Source of the DNA: Hymenobacter lapidiphilus
GTDB lineage: Bacteria; Bacteroidota; Bacteroidia; Cytophagales; Hymenobacteraceae
Length of the DNA: 64,000 nt
Reading direction: 5' to 3'
Assembly (NCBI RefSeq): GCF_013377885.1
Contig: NZ_JABKAU010000006.1
Coordinates: forward strand, 101,870-165,869
This document shows, piece by piece, positions 9,501 through 18,845 of this stretch. A program made the translations under genes and the position numbers. Position 1 is the first letter of the stretch. The number at the start of each line of letters is the position of its first letter. The notes beneath the pieces are model-generated. The model saw only the letters and a program-made list of their open reading frames with translations. It did not search any database and was not told the DNA's origin.

Positions 9501-9698
9501 GCAAGTGTTGCCAACGCCGCTCGTCTGCGTTCGGCTCGTATTTACTTGGCAGGACAAAACCTGTTGACGTTCACTGACTACTCCGGCCTGGATCCGGAAG
9601 TTAACACCTTCAGTGGCACGAACACTGCCCTGGGCACCGACTTCCTGACCTTCCCACAAGCCCGCGTGTACCAAGTTGGCGTGAACCTCGGGTTTTAA
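6597..9698 (+). CDS. SusC/RagA-family TonB-dependent outer-membrane transporter
   Basis: A 1033-residue TonB-dependent transporter of the SusC type. A signal peptide ends near AFAQ (about 22). It is followed by a CarboxypepD_reg-like domain (TRTISGNVTDRASGSGLPGV onward, about 23-100), a TonB-box region (SEVVVVAYG), the plug domain (about 120-230, with the SusC hallmarks LQGRAAGV, VRIRGNNS, PLYVVDGVP and LKDAAAAALYGSRGANGV) and a beta barrel ending in aromatic VGVNLGF. It forms a lidded pair with the SusD lipoprotein encoded 32 bases downstream and would import glycans, peptides or other oligomers using TonB energy. The substrate cannot be read from sequence, and no carbohydrate-active enzyme lies beside it. 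Confidence 0.96.
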   Translation: MNKPLLVALPLLAFSASQAFAQTRTISGNVTDRASGSGLPGVTVLLKGTTNGVSTNSDGTFTLTVPATGGTLVFSSVGFISVEQPIGTQNQVNIGLATDSRQLSEVVVVAYGAQNKELLTSSIATIDAKQFETQPVTGADQALQGRAAGVLVTQNSGTPGGGVSVRIRGNNSISGGSDPLYVVDGVPVTTGSFSNIGVGNQQLNALTDINPQDIASISVLKDAAAAALYGSRGANGVVLITTKQGTAGKTKVDFNYYTGIQQTTNKLDVLNGQQAQELINEARTNVGLVPRYVTTVANPALQTLFTDADTNWQDEIFRDARISNYTGTVSGGDAKTRFLLSGTFFDQEGIVIGSSFRRGSARLNLENKVTERVKVGMNMSGSRSLATRIQNDNNIYGIVSGALLLGSQTPVRTADGTFARDPFSSVENPVASASLPTFNSRNNRLIGNTYLEVEPIDNLRLRTSFGLDYLGLKEDFYIPSTLIQGQAANGQGISNFRTSASWLNETTLGYTKTLADAHTINAVVGYAYQRWTQEGIQATATNFAGNGILTLGSGAVKTEASSDQTFYNLQSGFARLEYDYKSKYIIQGSFRADGSSRFGSGNRVGYFPSGSVAWRISQEEFLKDNAILSELKIRGSYGVTGNFEIGNFASRGLFGSGGTANYLQTPGLAPTQLANPSLTWEENKMANIGINIGLLNNRFLIDADVFQNNSDKLLLNRQLPLSSGFASITDNIGALRNRGIELSLTSNNIVGDKFTWSTNFNISFIRNEVTELVDNQPFAAGFASWVAVGSPLGSFRGFRTDGIFQTQDEINTLNAAARLATGNPNAAYQVANTNAVNGTRPGDIRFKDLNGDGVITTADQEIMGSAQPDFFGGITNTFNFKGIDLSFLFQFSKGNEIYNNTRAFGEGMNGQFGQIARVLDRWTPTNTNTDVPRAAWNDPNNNRRTSDRWLEDGSYARLKTITLGYNLPASVANAARLRSARIYLAGQNLLTFTDYSGLDPEVNTFSGTNTALGTDFLTFPQARVYQVGVNLGF

Positions 9699-9730
9699 TC
9701 GTCTTCATTAACTGACTACTTCTTTTGCTC

Positions 9731-11080
9731 ATGCAATTTTCTAAATATTCCGTCCGTCTGACCATGCTGGGCCTACTTGGCCTTGCGACCAGTTGCGAAA
9801 AGACCCTGGACCTTAAACCAGCCAACTCACTGCAGGCAGATCAGGTGTTTGTTGATGCTGCTGGTGCCAACGCCGCTACCATCGGTGCCTACGGCGCTTT
9901 CACCAGTGCTAACTACTACGGGCTGCGCTACCCGGCATTTGCTGACCTAGCCAGCGACGACGTGGACCACATTGGTACGTTCCCTACTTTCGCGCAGATT
10001 GATGGATACAACATCCTGCCCGATAACGTAGACATAACCAATTTGTGGGCTGCGCTCTACGTGGGAGTCAATCGCTCGAACAATGTAATTGCCTACGCTC
10101 CGCCCATCACTGCCATTCCGCTGGCTACCCGGCGGCGATTGGTTGCTGAAGCACGGTTCGTCCGCGCCTACAACTACTTCGACCTGACTCGCTTCTGGGG
10201 TGCTGTTCCGCTGAGCCTGACGCCTACGACTGCGCCCGACGGCTCGCTTAATCTGGCCCGCACACCGGTTGCCGATGTGTACACACAAATCAAGGCTGAC
10301 CTTGATTCAGCTGTATTGTACTTGCCAGCCCAGAACACTGGCCGGGCTACGATTTGGTCTGCCCGGGCACTGAAGGCGCGCTTATCCCTATATGAGAAGC
10401 AGTGGGCCGAGGCAGAGCGTTTGGCCGACCAGGTTATTGCCAGCCCTCTTTTCGCGTTGCAGCCCTCCTACCGGAGCATCTACGACAACAAAAACACGTC
10501 TGAATCAATCTTCGAAGTACAATTCGACATTCAGAACCAGAGCCAGTTTGCCTTCTTCTACTTCCCACAGGCATCGGGTGGCCGGAATGAAATTACGCCA
10601 AGCCCGGCACTGCGAGCTGCTTATGAAACCGGGGATACCCGGCGTCCGGCTTCTATCTCCAACGGCACGTTCCTAGTAGCTGGCCGTGCGGTTCCGGCCA
10701 ACGTAGGCATTAAATACACCGATGCTGGTAACGGCACCGATAACTTCCGCGCCATTCGCCTTGCAGAGATGATTCTGACCAGCGCCGAGGCGAAAGCCCA
10801 GCAGGGTAAACTGGCAGAGTCGCTGATCCTGCTCAACCGTATCCGGGTACGGGCCGGTTTGCCTGTACGGGTTGCTCTCGGCCAAGCTGATTTGCTGACG
10901 GCTATCTATCAGGAGCGCCGGGTAGAACTGGCAATGGAAGGACACCGTTGGTTTGACCTGATTCGTACGGGCAGGGCCCAGCAGGTATTGGGCGTTCCTG
11001 ATGCCAACCGTCTGTTGCTGCCTATTCCGCTGCGGGAAACCATCAACAACCCGAATATCAGGCAGAACCCTGGCTACTAG
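9731..11080 (+). CDS. SusD/RagB-family surface lipoprotein (first pair)
   Basis: A 449-residue SusD-like protein, the surface lid of the upstream SusC. The ATG at 9731 was chosen over a TTG six bases earlier. A lipoprotein signal ends at Cys22 (LLGLATSC). The N-terminal helical TPR-like part contains RLVAEARFVRAYNYFDLTRFWGAVPL, typical of SusD_RagB, and the C-terminal end has LNRIRVRAGL and ERRVELAMEGHRWFDLIR, the usual closing signature. It captures substrate at the cell surface and hands it to the barrel. It is shorter than many glycan-binding SusD proteins but within range. Co-transcription with the preceding gene is likely. Confidence 0.95.
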   Translation: MQFSKYSVRLTMLGLLGLATSCEKTLDLKPANSLQADQVFVDAAGANAATIGAYGAFTSANYYGLRYPAFADLASDDVDHIGTFPTFAQIDGYNILPDNVDITNLWAALYVGVNRSNNVIAYAPPITAIPLATRRRLVAEARFVRAYNYFDLTRFWGAVPLSLTPTTAPDGSLNLARTPVADVYTQIKADLDSAVLYLPAQNTGRATIWSARALKARLSLYEKQWAEAERLADQVIASPLFALQPSYRSIYDNKNTSESIFEVQFDIQNQSQFAFFYFPQASGGRNEITPSPALRAAYETGDTRRPASISNGTFLVAGRAVPANVGIKYTDAGNGTDNFRAIRLAEMILTSAEAKAQQGKLAESLILLNRIRVRAGLPVRVALGQADLLTAIYQERRVELAMEGHRWFDLIRTGRAQQVLGVPDANRLLLPIPLRETINNPNIRQNPGY

Positions 11081-11190
11081 AACAGCTAGAAGCACAGCAC
11101 AGATTATCTGTCGGACAGCCACTAGACCATTTCTATCTGACTGCTCAATTCTCATTTAAAATGGACCAGTTGGTAGTAGTTTGAAAGCTT

Positions 11191-11252
11191 GTGGGCGACA
11201 TAGCAAAAGAGCCTCTTCTTAGTTGAAGAGGCTCTTTTGCTATGTCGCCCAC
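11191..11252. terminator. 62-base hairpin with perfect 28-bp stem
   Basis: Two 28-base arms are exact reverse complements around a 6-base loop (ttagtt). The inner part (aaaagagcctcttc / gaagaggctctttt) looks like a bidirectional terminator with A and T tracts; the stem continues another 14 bp outward. It separates the first SusC/D pair from the second. The outward extension is longer than a terminator needs. Confidence 0.65.
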
Positions 11253-11617
11253 TATGCAAGCGCAGGAGTTATGTTTAAGCAGCCATAGGCAGGTAGTTTG
11301 ATGATGGAGCTTCACACTACCTGTCAAGTTTTAAGTCCAATAGCTATTGTATATCCACAACAAAATTCATGAATTGCAAAACGACCATATAAGGAAACAA
11401 GGCTTATAGGATTATAGACAATGACTTAGCAATTGTCCGCTCTCGTCTGGCACTCTGTCGAAGAACACCACCATTCACTCGAATTTCAGAATTAGTCGCC
11501 TGAAAAATGGTTCATTCTCTTTATAACTCCATATATTAGCACCCTCGCAGAAGACAATTCTTCTTAATTCCACCTCACCCAACCCTTCTTCGTACTTTTT
11601 TTAATTTTTCATTTTCC
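11253..11617. other. AT-rich leader of the second susC, no gene
   Basis: No convincing reading frame is present. The stretch holds a perfect 12-base palindrome aattcatgaatt at 11364-11375 and is clearly more AT-rich than its surroundings, as expected for a promoter region. No clean TAnnTTTG element was found near the start codon at 11618. Confidence 0.4.
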
Positions 11618-14600
11618 ATGAAGAAATTTCTATTCTCTGTCTTACCGCTGGTGGCTTTTTCCGCCACGCAGGTAGCAGCACAGACCAGAACAGTTTCAGG
11701 TCGGGTTACCGACCGGGGCACCGGCGAAGGCTTGCCAGGAGTTACCGTCCTGCTGAAGGGCTCCAGCAACGGCATTTCAACCAACTCCGATGGTTCGTAC
11801 ACACTGACAGTACCAACTACGGGCGGTACCCTGGTGTTCAGTTCTATCGGTTTCGTTTCCGTAGAGCGGCAAATCGGCACCGACAGCCAGGTTTCCGTAG
11901 GCCTTTCGGCCGACTCGAAGCAGCTGAGCGAAGTAGTAGTTACTGCCTTCGGTATCGAGCGAGATAAAAAGGAGTTGACTTATACCGTGCAGGAGGTGCA
12001 GGGCGAAAACCTCGTGCAGGCAGGCCAGCCTAACGTTACCAACGCCCTACAGGGTCGAGTAGCGGGTGTTACGGTGCGCTCGTCGAGTGGTATGCCAGGT
12101 TCTTCTTCGCAGGTTACCATCCGGGGTAGCCGTTTCTTCAGTGGCCAGAATCAGCCCCTGTACGTAGTAGATGGTTTACCGATTGAAAGCAATTCCGACT
12201 TCAGCGGTGGCGTTTCGGGTACCGACGCTTCGAGCCGGGCACTCGACATCAACCCGAATGATATTGAAAACATTTCGGTACTGAAAGGTGCCGCCGCTGC
12301 TGCCCTCTACGGCAACCGGGCGGTTAATGGTGTTATCCTCATTACCACCAAGCGGGGCGCCGGTATCGGTAAGCCCGCCCAGGTGAGCTACGCAACCGAC
12401 TATTCCTTCGATTCTCCTTCGGTACTCCCCGATCTGCAGAGCACTTACGCACAGGGTAGCGGCGGAGCTTTCAATGCTAACACGTCCCTCTCGTGGGGAC
12501 CACGCCTGACTGCCCTCGACCCAACTGTGCTGGATAAGGGTGGTAAGCCACTGGTACCGGGCAAGGCGTATGACAACGTGAAGCCGCTGTTCCGCACGGG
12601 CCACACCATGAACCACAGCCTTTCGTTGGCCGGCAACGGTACGTTTGGCAACTATGCGGTGGGCCTGGGTTATACCAACCAGAGCGGTATTATCCCAACG
12701 ACGGGAATGCAGCGCTACACGGCCAAAGTAAGCGGCGATTTCAAGGTAACGCCTAAGCTTACTGTTGGTGCTTCGCTCAACTACTCCGACTTGGACATTG
12801 ACAAGCTGCCGGCCGGCTCAAACCTCTCCAACCCGCTCTTTACTACGTACTACGCCCCGCGCAGCTACGACTTGTGGGGTATCCCGTTCGAGAATCCCAA
12901 CAACATCTACAACCAGATTCACTATCGGGCAGCAATAGATAACCCGCGCTGGGCGCTGAAGCATAACTACTTCAACGAGAAGACGAACCGCGTGTTCGGC
13001 AACGTTAATTCGAGCTACAAGTTCACCGACTTCCTCACGCTCAATTACCGTATCGGCGTCGATCAGTATACGACCCAAGGCAAGGAGGTATATGACCTAG
13101 GCTCAGGCTTCACGGGTGGTCGTACCGCTACGCCTTCGGGTGGTCAGGTAAACGACTATTCGGTTATCCAGTCGCAGGTAAACTCCAACGTCAACCTCTC
13201 CTTCAACAAGAACCTGACTGAGGATATCAACCTTAATGTGCTGGTTGGTAACGAGTTTTACAACATCACCAACCGTTTCCAAAACATGCTCGGCCAGGGC
13301 ATCACCATTGGGGGCCTGCGCAACATCGGTTCTACCATTACGCAGACTACTGCCGAAACCCTGAGCCGTACGCGCACGGTAGGTTTCTTCGGCAACCTGA
13401 TTGCATCGTATAAAGACATGCTGTTCTTGAACAGCTCGCTCCGGCAAGACTACTTCTCCACCTTGGAGCCGGAAAACCGGAAACTGCTGTATCCCTCGGT
13501 AGGTTTGGGCTTTGTACTAACGGAGGCATTTAACATCCCACAGAACGTCGTTACCTTCGCCAAGGTGCGCGGCTCCTATGCCGAAGCAGCCCAAGCGCCT
13601 GGCCCTTACTCGACCCGCACCATTTTCGCGCGTGGTGGTGCTGACAGCGGCTTCCTCAGCGACGGTATCAACTTCCCCTTCAACGGGCAGGTGGGCCTGA
13701 GCCAGAGCGACATCCTGCGGACTCAGGACTTGGAGCCGGTAAACCTGAAAACCTACGAAGTCGGAGCTGATCTGCGTTTCCTCAACAACCGTGTTACGGT
13801 TGACTACACGTACTTCACGCAGCGCATTGTTGGTCAGATTTTCTCGGTACCGGCAGCTCCTTCGACCGGCTTTACTCAGCGCTTCATCAACTCGGGCGAG
13901 ATGAGCTCGACCGGCAATGAAATCGTGCTGGGCGTAACGCCTTTCCAGAGTGCGGAAGGTTTCAACTGGAACCTGACGGCCAACTTCACGCAGTACCGCA
14001 ACAAAGTGGTTTCGTTGGCTGAAGGCGTTGACAACATTTTCCTGGGCGGCTTCGTCGAGCCGAGTGTTCGGGCGCAGCTCAACAACCTGTATCCCGTGCT
14101 CTATGGTACCCGCTTCAAGCGCAACCCCGCCGGAGCCATTGTAGTTGATAGTGATGGCTACCCGATGGCTGATGATGAGCTGGGCGTAATTGGCACCGTG
14201 CAGCCGAAGTTTGAGCTGGGCCTAACCAATACTTTCAGTTTCAAGAACCTGAGCCTGCTGGTGCAGGTGGATACGCGCCAGGGTGCCCAAGCTTACGCCG
14301 GTAACACCCGCCTGGCCAAGCTCTACGGCATGGATAAGATAACGGAAGACCGCGAGTCGGATTTCGTATTCGACGGTGTAACTGAAACGGTGGATGCAGC
14401 TGGCAACGTAAGCTACGCTCCGAATACTACGGTTATCAAGCGCGACCAGGATTACTGGCAGTTCGCGCTGGACGGTATCACCGAGTCGAACATTTACAGC
14501 ACCGATTTCGTCCGGTTACGCGAAGTTTCGCTGAGCTATAGCTTGCCCCAGTCGCTGGTAACGAAGTCGAAAGTATTCAGTGCCGCTTCGGTGTCGTTAA

Positions 14601-14746
14601 TCGGCCGGAACCTGTTCCTGATTACGGATTACCCCAACTTCGACCCCGAGACCAGCATTGGAGGAGCGGGTAACTTCCAGGGCCTAGAGTACGTGGCATT
14701 GCCGCAGCTCCGCTCTTATGGAGCCTCGTTGCGCGTAACCTTCTAG
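11618..14746 (+). CDS. SusC/RagA-family TonB-dependent transporter (second pair)
   Basis: A 1042-residue SusC homologue. The first 110 residues are closely similar to those of the first SusC (signal peptide ending VAAQ, then TRTVSGRVTDRGTGEGLPGV and STNSDGSYTLTVPTTGGTLV), while the plug and barrel differ much more. Plug hallmarks are LQGRVAGV, VTIRGSRFFSG, PLYVVDGLPI and LKGAAAAALYGNRAVNGV; the barrel ends in SLRVTF. Uneven similarity along the protein suggests either strong constraint on the TonB-facing N-terminal extension or gene conversion of that part. The partner SusD follows after 34 bases. Substrate unknown. Confidence 0.96.
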   Translation: MKKFLFSVLPLVAFSATQVAAQTRTVSGRVTDRGTGEGLPGVTVLLKGSSNGISTNSDGSYTLTVPTTGGTLVFSSIGFVSVERQIGTDSQVSVGLSADSKQLSEVVVTAFGIERDKKELTYTVQEVQGENLVQAGQPNVTNALQGRVAGVTVRSSSGMPGSSSQVTIRGSRFFSGQNQPLYVVDGLPIESNSDFSGGVSGTDASSRALDINPNDIENISVLKGAAAAALYGNRAVNGVILITTKRGAGIGKPAQVSYATDYSFDSPSVLPDLQSTYAQGSGGAFNANTSLSWGPRLTALDPTVLDKGGKPLVPGKAYDNVKPLFRTGHTMNHSLSLAGNGTFGNYAVGLGYTNQSGIIPTTGMQRYTAKVSGDFKVTPKLTVGASLNYSDLDIDKLPAGSNLSNPLFTTYYAPRSYDLWGIPFENPNNIYNQIHYRAAIDNPRWALKHNYFNEKTNRVFGNVNSSYKFTDFLTLNYRIGVDQYTTQGKEVYDLGSGFTGGRTATPSGGQVNDYSVIQSQVNSNVNLSFNKNLTEDINLNVLVGNEFYNITNRFQNMLGQGITIGGLRNIGSTITQTTAETLSRTRTVGFFGNLIASYKDMLFLNSSLRQDYFSTLEPENRKLLYPSVGLGFVLTEAFNIPQNVVTFAKVRGSYAEAAQAPGPYSTRTIFARGGADSGFLSDGINFPFNGQVGLSQSDILRTQDLEPVNLKTYEVGADLRFLNNRVTVDYTYFTQRIVGQIFSVPAAPSTGFTQRFINSGEMSSTGNEIVLGVTPFQSAEGFNWNLTANFTQYRNKVVSLAEGVDNIFLGGFVEPSVRAQLNNLYPVLYGTRFKRNPAGAIVVDSDGYPMADDELGVIGTVQPKFELGLTNTFSFKNLSLLVQVDTRQGAQAYAGNTRLAKLYGMDKITEDRESDFVFDGVTETVDAAGNVSYAPNTTVIKRDQDYWQFALDGITESNIYSTDFVRLREVSLSYSLPQSLVTKSKVFSAASVSLIGRNLFLITDYPNFDPETSIGGAGNFQGLEYVALPQLRSYGASLRVTF

Positions 14747-14780
14747 TTTTTCCTTCCTCTGACCTTTGATTTTTGCACAT

Positions 14781-16277
14781 ATGAAACGTACTAAAGCTCT
14801 TCCTTATCTGATGATGTTGGGCCTGGCCTTCGGGTCGGGAGCCTGCTCGGATGATAAGCTGGATGAAATCAATACCAATCCCAACTCACCCGAGCAAGCT
14901 CCGCTCCTGCTGCTTATGCCGCAGGTAACAGTTGGCGCAGCCTTCAGCGTGTCGGGCACCGACCTGGCCTGGTATTCGGCGGTATTTACCGAGATGACGA
15001 CCGGGGTACACGCCCAGTTCGAGCAGGCCGACAAACGCTCCAATGGTTCGTTCGTGTCGACGGCTACTAGCAATAACTGGAACGACATCTACGCCGGCCA
15101 GCTACAGGACCTGGACTACATGATTGCCAAGGGCTCTACCGGAGAAGAAGCCGGGGCCTGGCGCTATGTGGGCATTGCCAAAGTACTGAAGGCCTACAAC
15201 CTGAGCGTGGCAACCGACCTGTTTGGCCGGGTGCCCTACACTGAGGCGAACAAGCCAAGTGTAACACTCAAGCCCGCTTACGATCCGCAACAGCAGATTT
15301 ACCAGGGCCTGAATGCACTGCTCGATGATGCCATCCTCGATTTGGCCAAGGAGTCCAACAAAGTGCCCGGCGCGTCCGATTTCTTCTACGCCGGTGATGC
15401 TGCCAAGTGGACCAAAGCCGCCTACGCCCTAAAGGCGCGGCTAGCCAACCACCTGAGCAAGCGCGACCCAAACGGCTCGGCCGCCGCCGTGCTGGCAGCT
15501 CTGCCAAAAGCTTTTGCCTCGTCAGCTGATAACCTTACCTTCAGCCGGTACGCGGCAACGGCCATTGGTGAGAACCCTTGGTTTCAGGAGGAGAATGACC
15601 GGGGTCACTTTGCCGTAAGCACCTCGTTTTATAACCTGCTGCGCAACATCCCAGCCACCGCCGCAACTGATCCTAATCCGGCCGATAACGATCCGCGCAT
15701 TTCGTTCCTAATCGACCCCGTACGCCGGGTGGTTGGGGGTCCTATTGTAGGTGCACCCAATGGCACGGCTGTCAACGACCAGGGCGGCACTATATACTCA
15801 CGCGTATCGCGCAACGTGATTAATGCCACGGCTGCACAGCCCATTATCACATTTGCTGAGCTGAAGTTTATTGAAGCTGAAGCTCGTTTGCGAACCGGCG
15901 ACAGAGCCGGGGCTTATGAGGCCTACGTTACGGGCGTTAATACTGACCTGACGGCTAGAGGTGCCTCAACTTCCGTGAGTACCAGTACCACGGCTGCTTC
16001 CCAGGCCTTCCGCGACCGGGTGTTTATGGGTGCTGCGGGCCTGACCCAACAGGCTATCATCCAGCAGAAGTATATTTCGTTGTTCATATATCAGTCGATT
16101 GAAGCCTACAACGACTACCGTCGTACTGGCTTCCCGACATTAAGCAACCCAAAGAATTCAGTATTCTTCCCGCGGCGTTTCCCCTACCCGCAAAGCGAAA
16201 TCGCGACCAACAGCGAGAATGTTCCCAACACCACTATTGCTAATGGTGTTTGGTGGGATGACGGTACGGAAGACTAA
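14781..16277 (+). CDS. SusD-like surface lipoprotein, SusD_2/SusD-superfamily type
   Basis: A 498-residue lipoprotein. The ATG at 14781 gives a clean signal with Cys22 (GLAFGSGAC), so the TTG 15 bases upstream is unlikely. The pattern DKLDEINTNPNSPEQAPLLLLMPQV at the start of the mature protein and ATDLFGRVPYTEA, followed by TFAELKFIEAEA and a closing IYQSIEAYNDYRRTGFP, is typical of the SusD subgroup often annotated SusD/RagB-like or SusD-2. It differs in subtype from the first SusD, so the two pairs are not a simple tandem duplication. It ends just before a strong bidirectional terminator. Confidence 0.94.
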   Translation: MKRTKALPYLMMLGLAFGSGACSDDKLDEINTNPNSPEQAPLLLLMPQVTVGAAFSVSGTDLAWYSAVFTEMTTGVHAQFEQADKRSNGSFVSTATSNNWNDIYAGQLQDLDYMIAKGSTGEEAGAWRYVGIAKVLKAYNLSVATDLFGRVPYTEANKPSVTLKPAYDPQQQIYQGLNALLDDAILDLAKESNKVPGASDFFYAGDAAKWTKAAYALKARLANHLSKRDPNGSAAAVLAALPKAFASSADNLTFSRYAATAIGENPWFQEENDRGHFAVSTSFYNLLRNIPATAATDPNPADNDPRISFLIDPVRRVVGGPIVGAPNGTAVNDQGGTIYSRVSRNVINATAAQPIITFAELKFIEAEARLRTGDRAGAYEAYVTGVNTDLTARGASTSVSTSTTAASQAFRDRVFMGAAGLTQQAIIQQKYISLFIYQSIEAYNDYRRTGFPTLSNPKNSVFFPRRFPYPQSEIATNSENVPNTTIANGVWWDDGTED

Positions 16278-16293
16278 GTATCTATCTTTCGGT

Positions 16294-16341
16294 AGCACAA
16301 AAAAAGAGCGGCAGAAAATTCTGCCGCTCTTTTTTTGTGCT
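16294..16341. terminator. Bidirectional terminator between susD and SDR gene
   Basis: Two 21-base arms (agcacaaaaaaagagcggcag and its exact reverse complement) flank a 6-base centre. The arms contain seven A on the left and seven T on the right, so the structure works on both strands for these convergent genes. Confidence 0.9.
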
Positions 16342-16355
16342 TTTCGCGGCACAAC

Positions 16356-17084
16356 TTATTCTAGCTCACTAACCCGCAGCACTACCTCCGACCCCAGATC
16401 TGGCTGTTGCAGCCACGCCATAATGCGGCCGGCTACTTCGGCAGGTTGGCGCAACTGGCCCTGCTGGTGGAAATCGGCGAATTTGGCGGCTTCGCTGAAA
16501 TGATGGGCGTCGGCCGAGCGGATGTGCTCCTGCATGGGGGTATCGAGAATACCAGGCGAGAGGCTGCGGATGCGGACGCCGCTGCCGCGTAACCCCTGCT
16601 CGTGCTGGGCCGTGCGGGAGAGAGCATCGAGGGCGGCTTTGGAAGCCGAATAGGCTCCCCAACCATCGACGGGGCGTTGGGCCGCGCCGCTGCTTATGTT
16701 GAGGATGGTGCGCGGCAATTCACGACCTTGATAGGCGCTCAGGAAGGTGTTCATCAGCATGGCCGGGGCCAGCAGATTTAGGTCGAACACAAATTCGAAG
16801 TGCTCGTTGGGCTGCTCGCCCAGGTAGCCGATTTCGCCCAGCACGGCGGCATTGTTGATGAGGGTGAGGCTGGTGGCATCGGGAAAGCGCGAAAACACCT
16901 TGTGCAGGTTGTGCTGCACGGCCGCCAGATCCGAGAGGTCGAGGGGCTGGTGCTGGTACCGTTCGTGCTGAATGGTCGCGTGGCGGCAGATACCGATAAC
17001 GGAGGTATCGGGCTGGGCAAGGGCGGCTTCGGCCAGTGCCCGGCCCAGGCCCCGGCTGGCCCCGGTGATAAGGTAGTAGTGCAT
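16356..17084 (-). CDS. Short-chain dehydrogenase/reductase
   Basis: A 242-residue classical SDR. The cofactor-binding motif is TGASRGLG (residues 7-14), the structural NNAA is at 77-80, the catalytic Ser lies in NISSGA near 131, and the Tyr-x3-Lys pair is Tyr145 and Lys149 (YSASK). An early Arg after the glycine motif (TGASRGLGR, ICRH) favours NADPH. The overall pattern, with SPGILDTPMQEHIR, resembles sepiapterin-reductase-like or benzil-reductase-like members; the substrate cannot be assigned. It is transcribed away from hslU's direction of entry and stands as a single gene after a terminator. Confidence 0.85.
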   Translation of the reverse strand: MHYYLITGASRGLGRALAEAALAQPDTSVIGICRHATIQHERYQHQPLDLSDLAAVQHNLHKVFSRFPDATSLTLINNAAVLGEIGYLGEQPNEHFEFVFDLNLLAPAMLMNTFLSAYQGRELPRTILNISSGAAQRPVDGWGAYSASKAALDALSRTAQHEQGLRGSGVRIRSLSPGILDTPMQEHIRSADAHHFSEAAKFADFHQQGQLRQPAEVAGRIMAWLQQPDLGSEVVLRVSELE

Positions 17085-17112
17085 GAGGTGAAATAGTGAG
17101 AGGGTAAAATAG

Positions 17113-17184
17113 TGAGTGCCGTTCAGCGCACCCAGTCTCCGCGGTAGTTACGCAGGGACCGAGGGTGACGTTGAACGGCACTCA
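17113..17184. repeat. Inverted repeat between the SDR gene and hslU
   Basis: Arms tgagtgccgttcagcg (17113-17128) and cgttgaacggcactca (17169-17184) pair with one mismatch over 16 bases, with 40 bases between them. It has no T tract, so a REP-like or regulatory role is as likely as termination. It is not of the main repeat family in this window. Confidence 0.6.
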
Positions 17185-17239
17185 TCATTTCAGTAGCAAA
17201 GCACCTGAACGGCATTCGCCCTATTACCTCATCACTTCA

Positions 17240-18658
<1,419 letters not shown>

Positions 18659-18702
18659 GTAATAAGGTACTGTTTGGAGGAAGGGCTGATATAGTAATTC
18701 GT

Positions 18703-18822
18703 CATCCTGAGCATTCCGCGAGTTGAGCGGCGACGAGGATCCTTGTCACAACAGAGCCTTGGGGCATCTTCAGCATCATACAGGTTCTTCGTCGCCGCTC
18801 AACTCGCGGAATGCTCAGGATG
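18703..18822. repeat. REP-like inverted repeat, hslU-porQ gap
   Basis: Two 34-base arms beginning catcctgagcattccgcgag are complementary, with about 52 bases between. It belongs to the dispersed GTCATxCTGAGC family described in the findings, with its own arm sequence. It occupies most of the gap between porQ and hslU. Confidence 0.85.
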
Positions 18823-18845
18823 CCGTTGTAGACAACAGCCAACTA

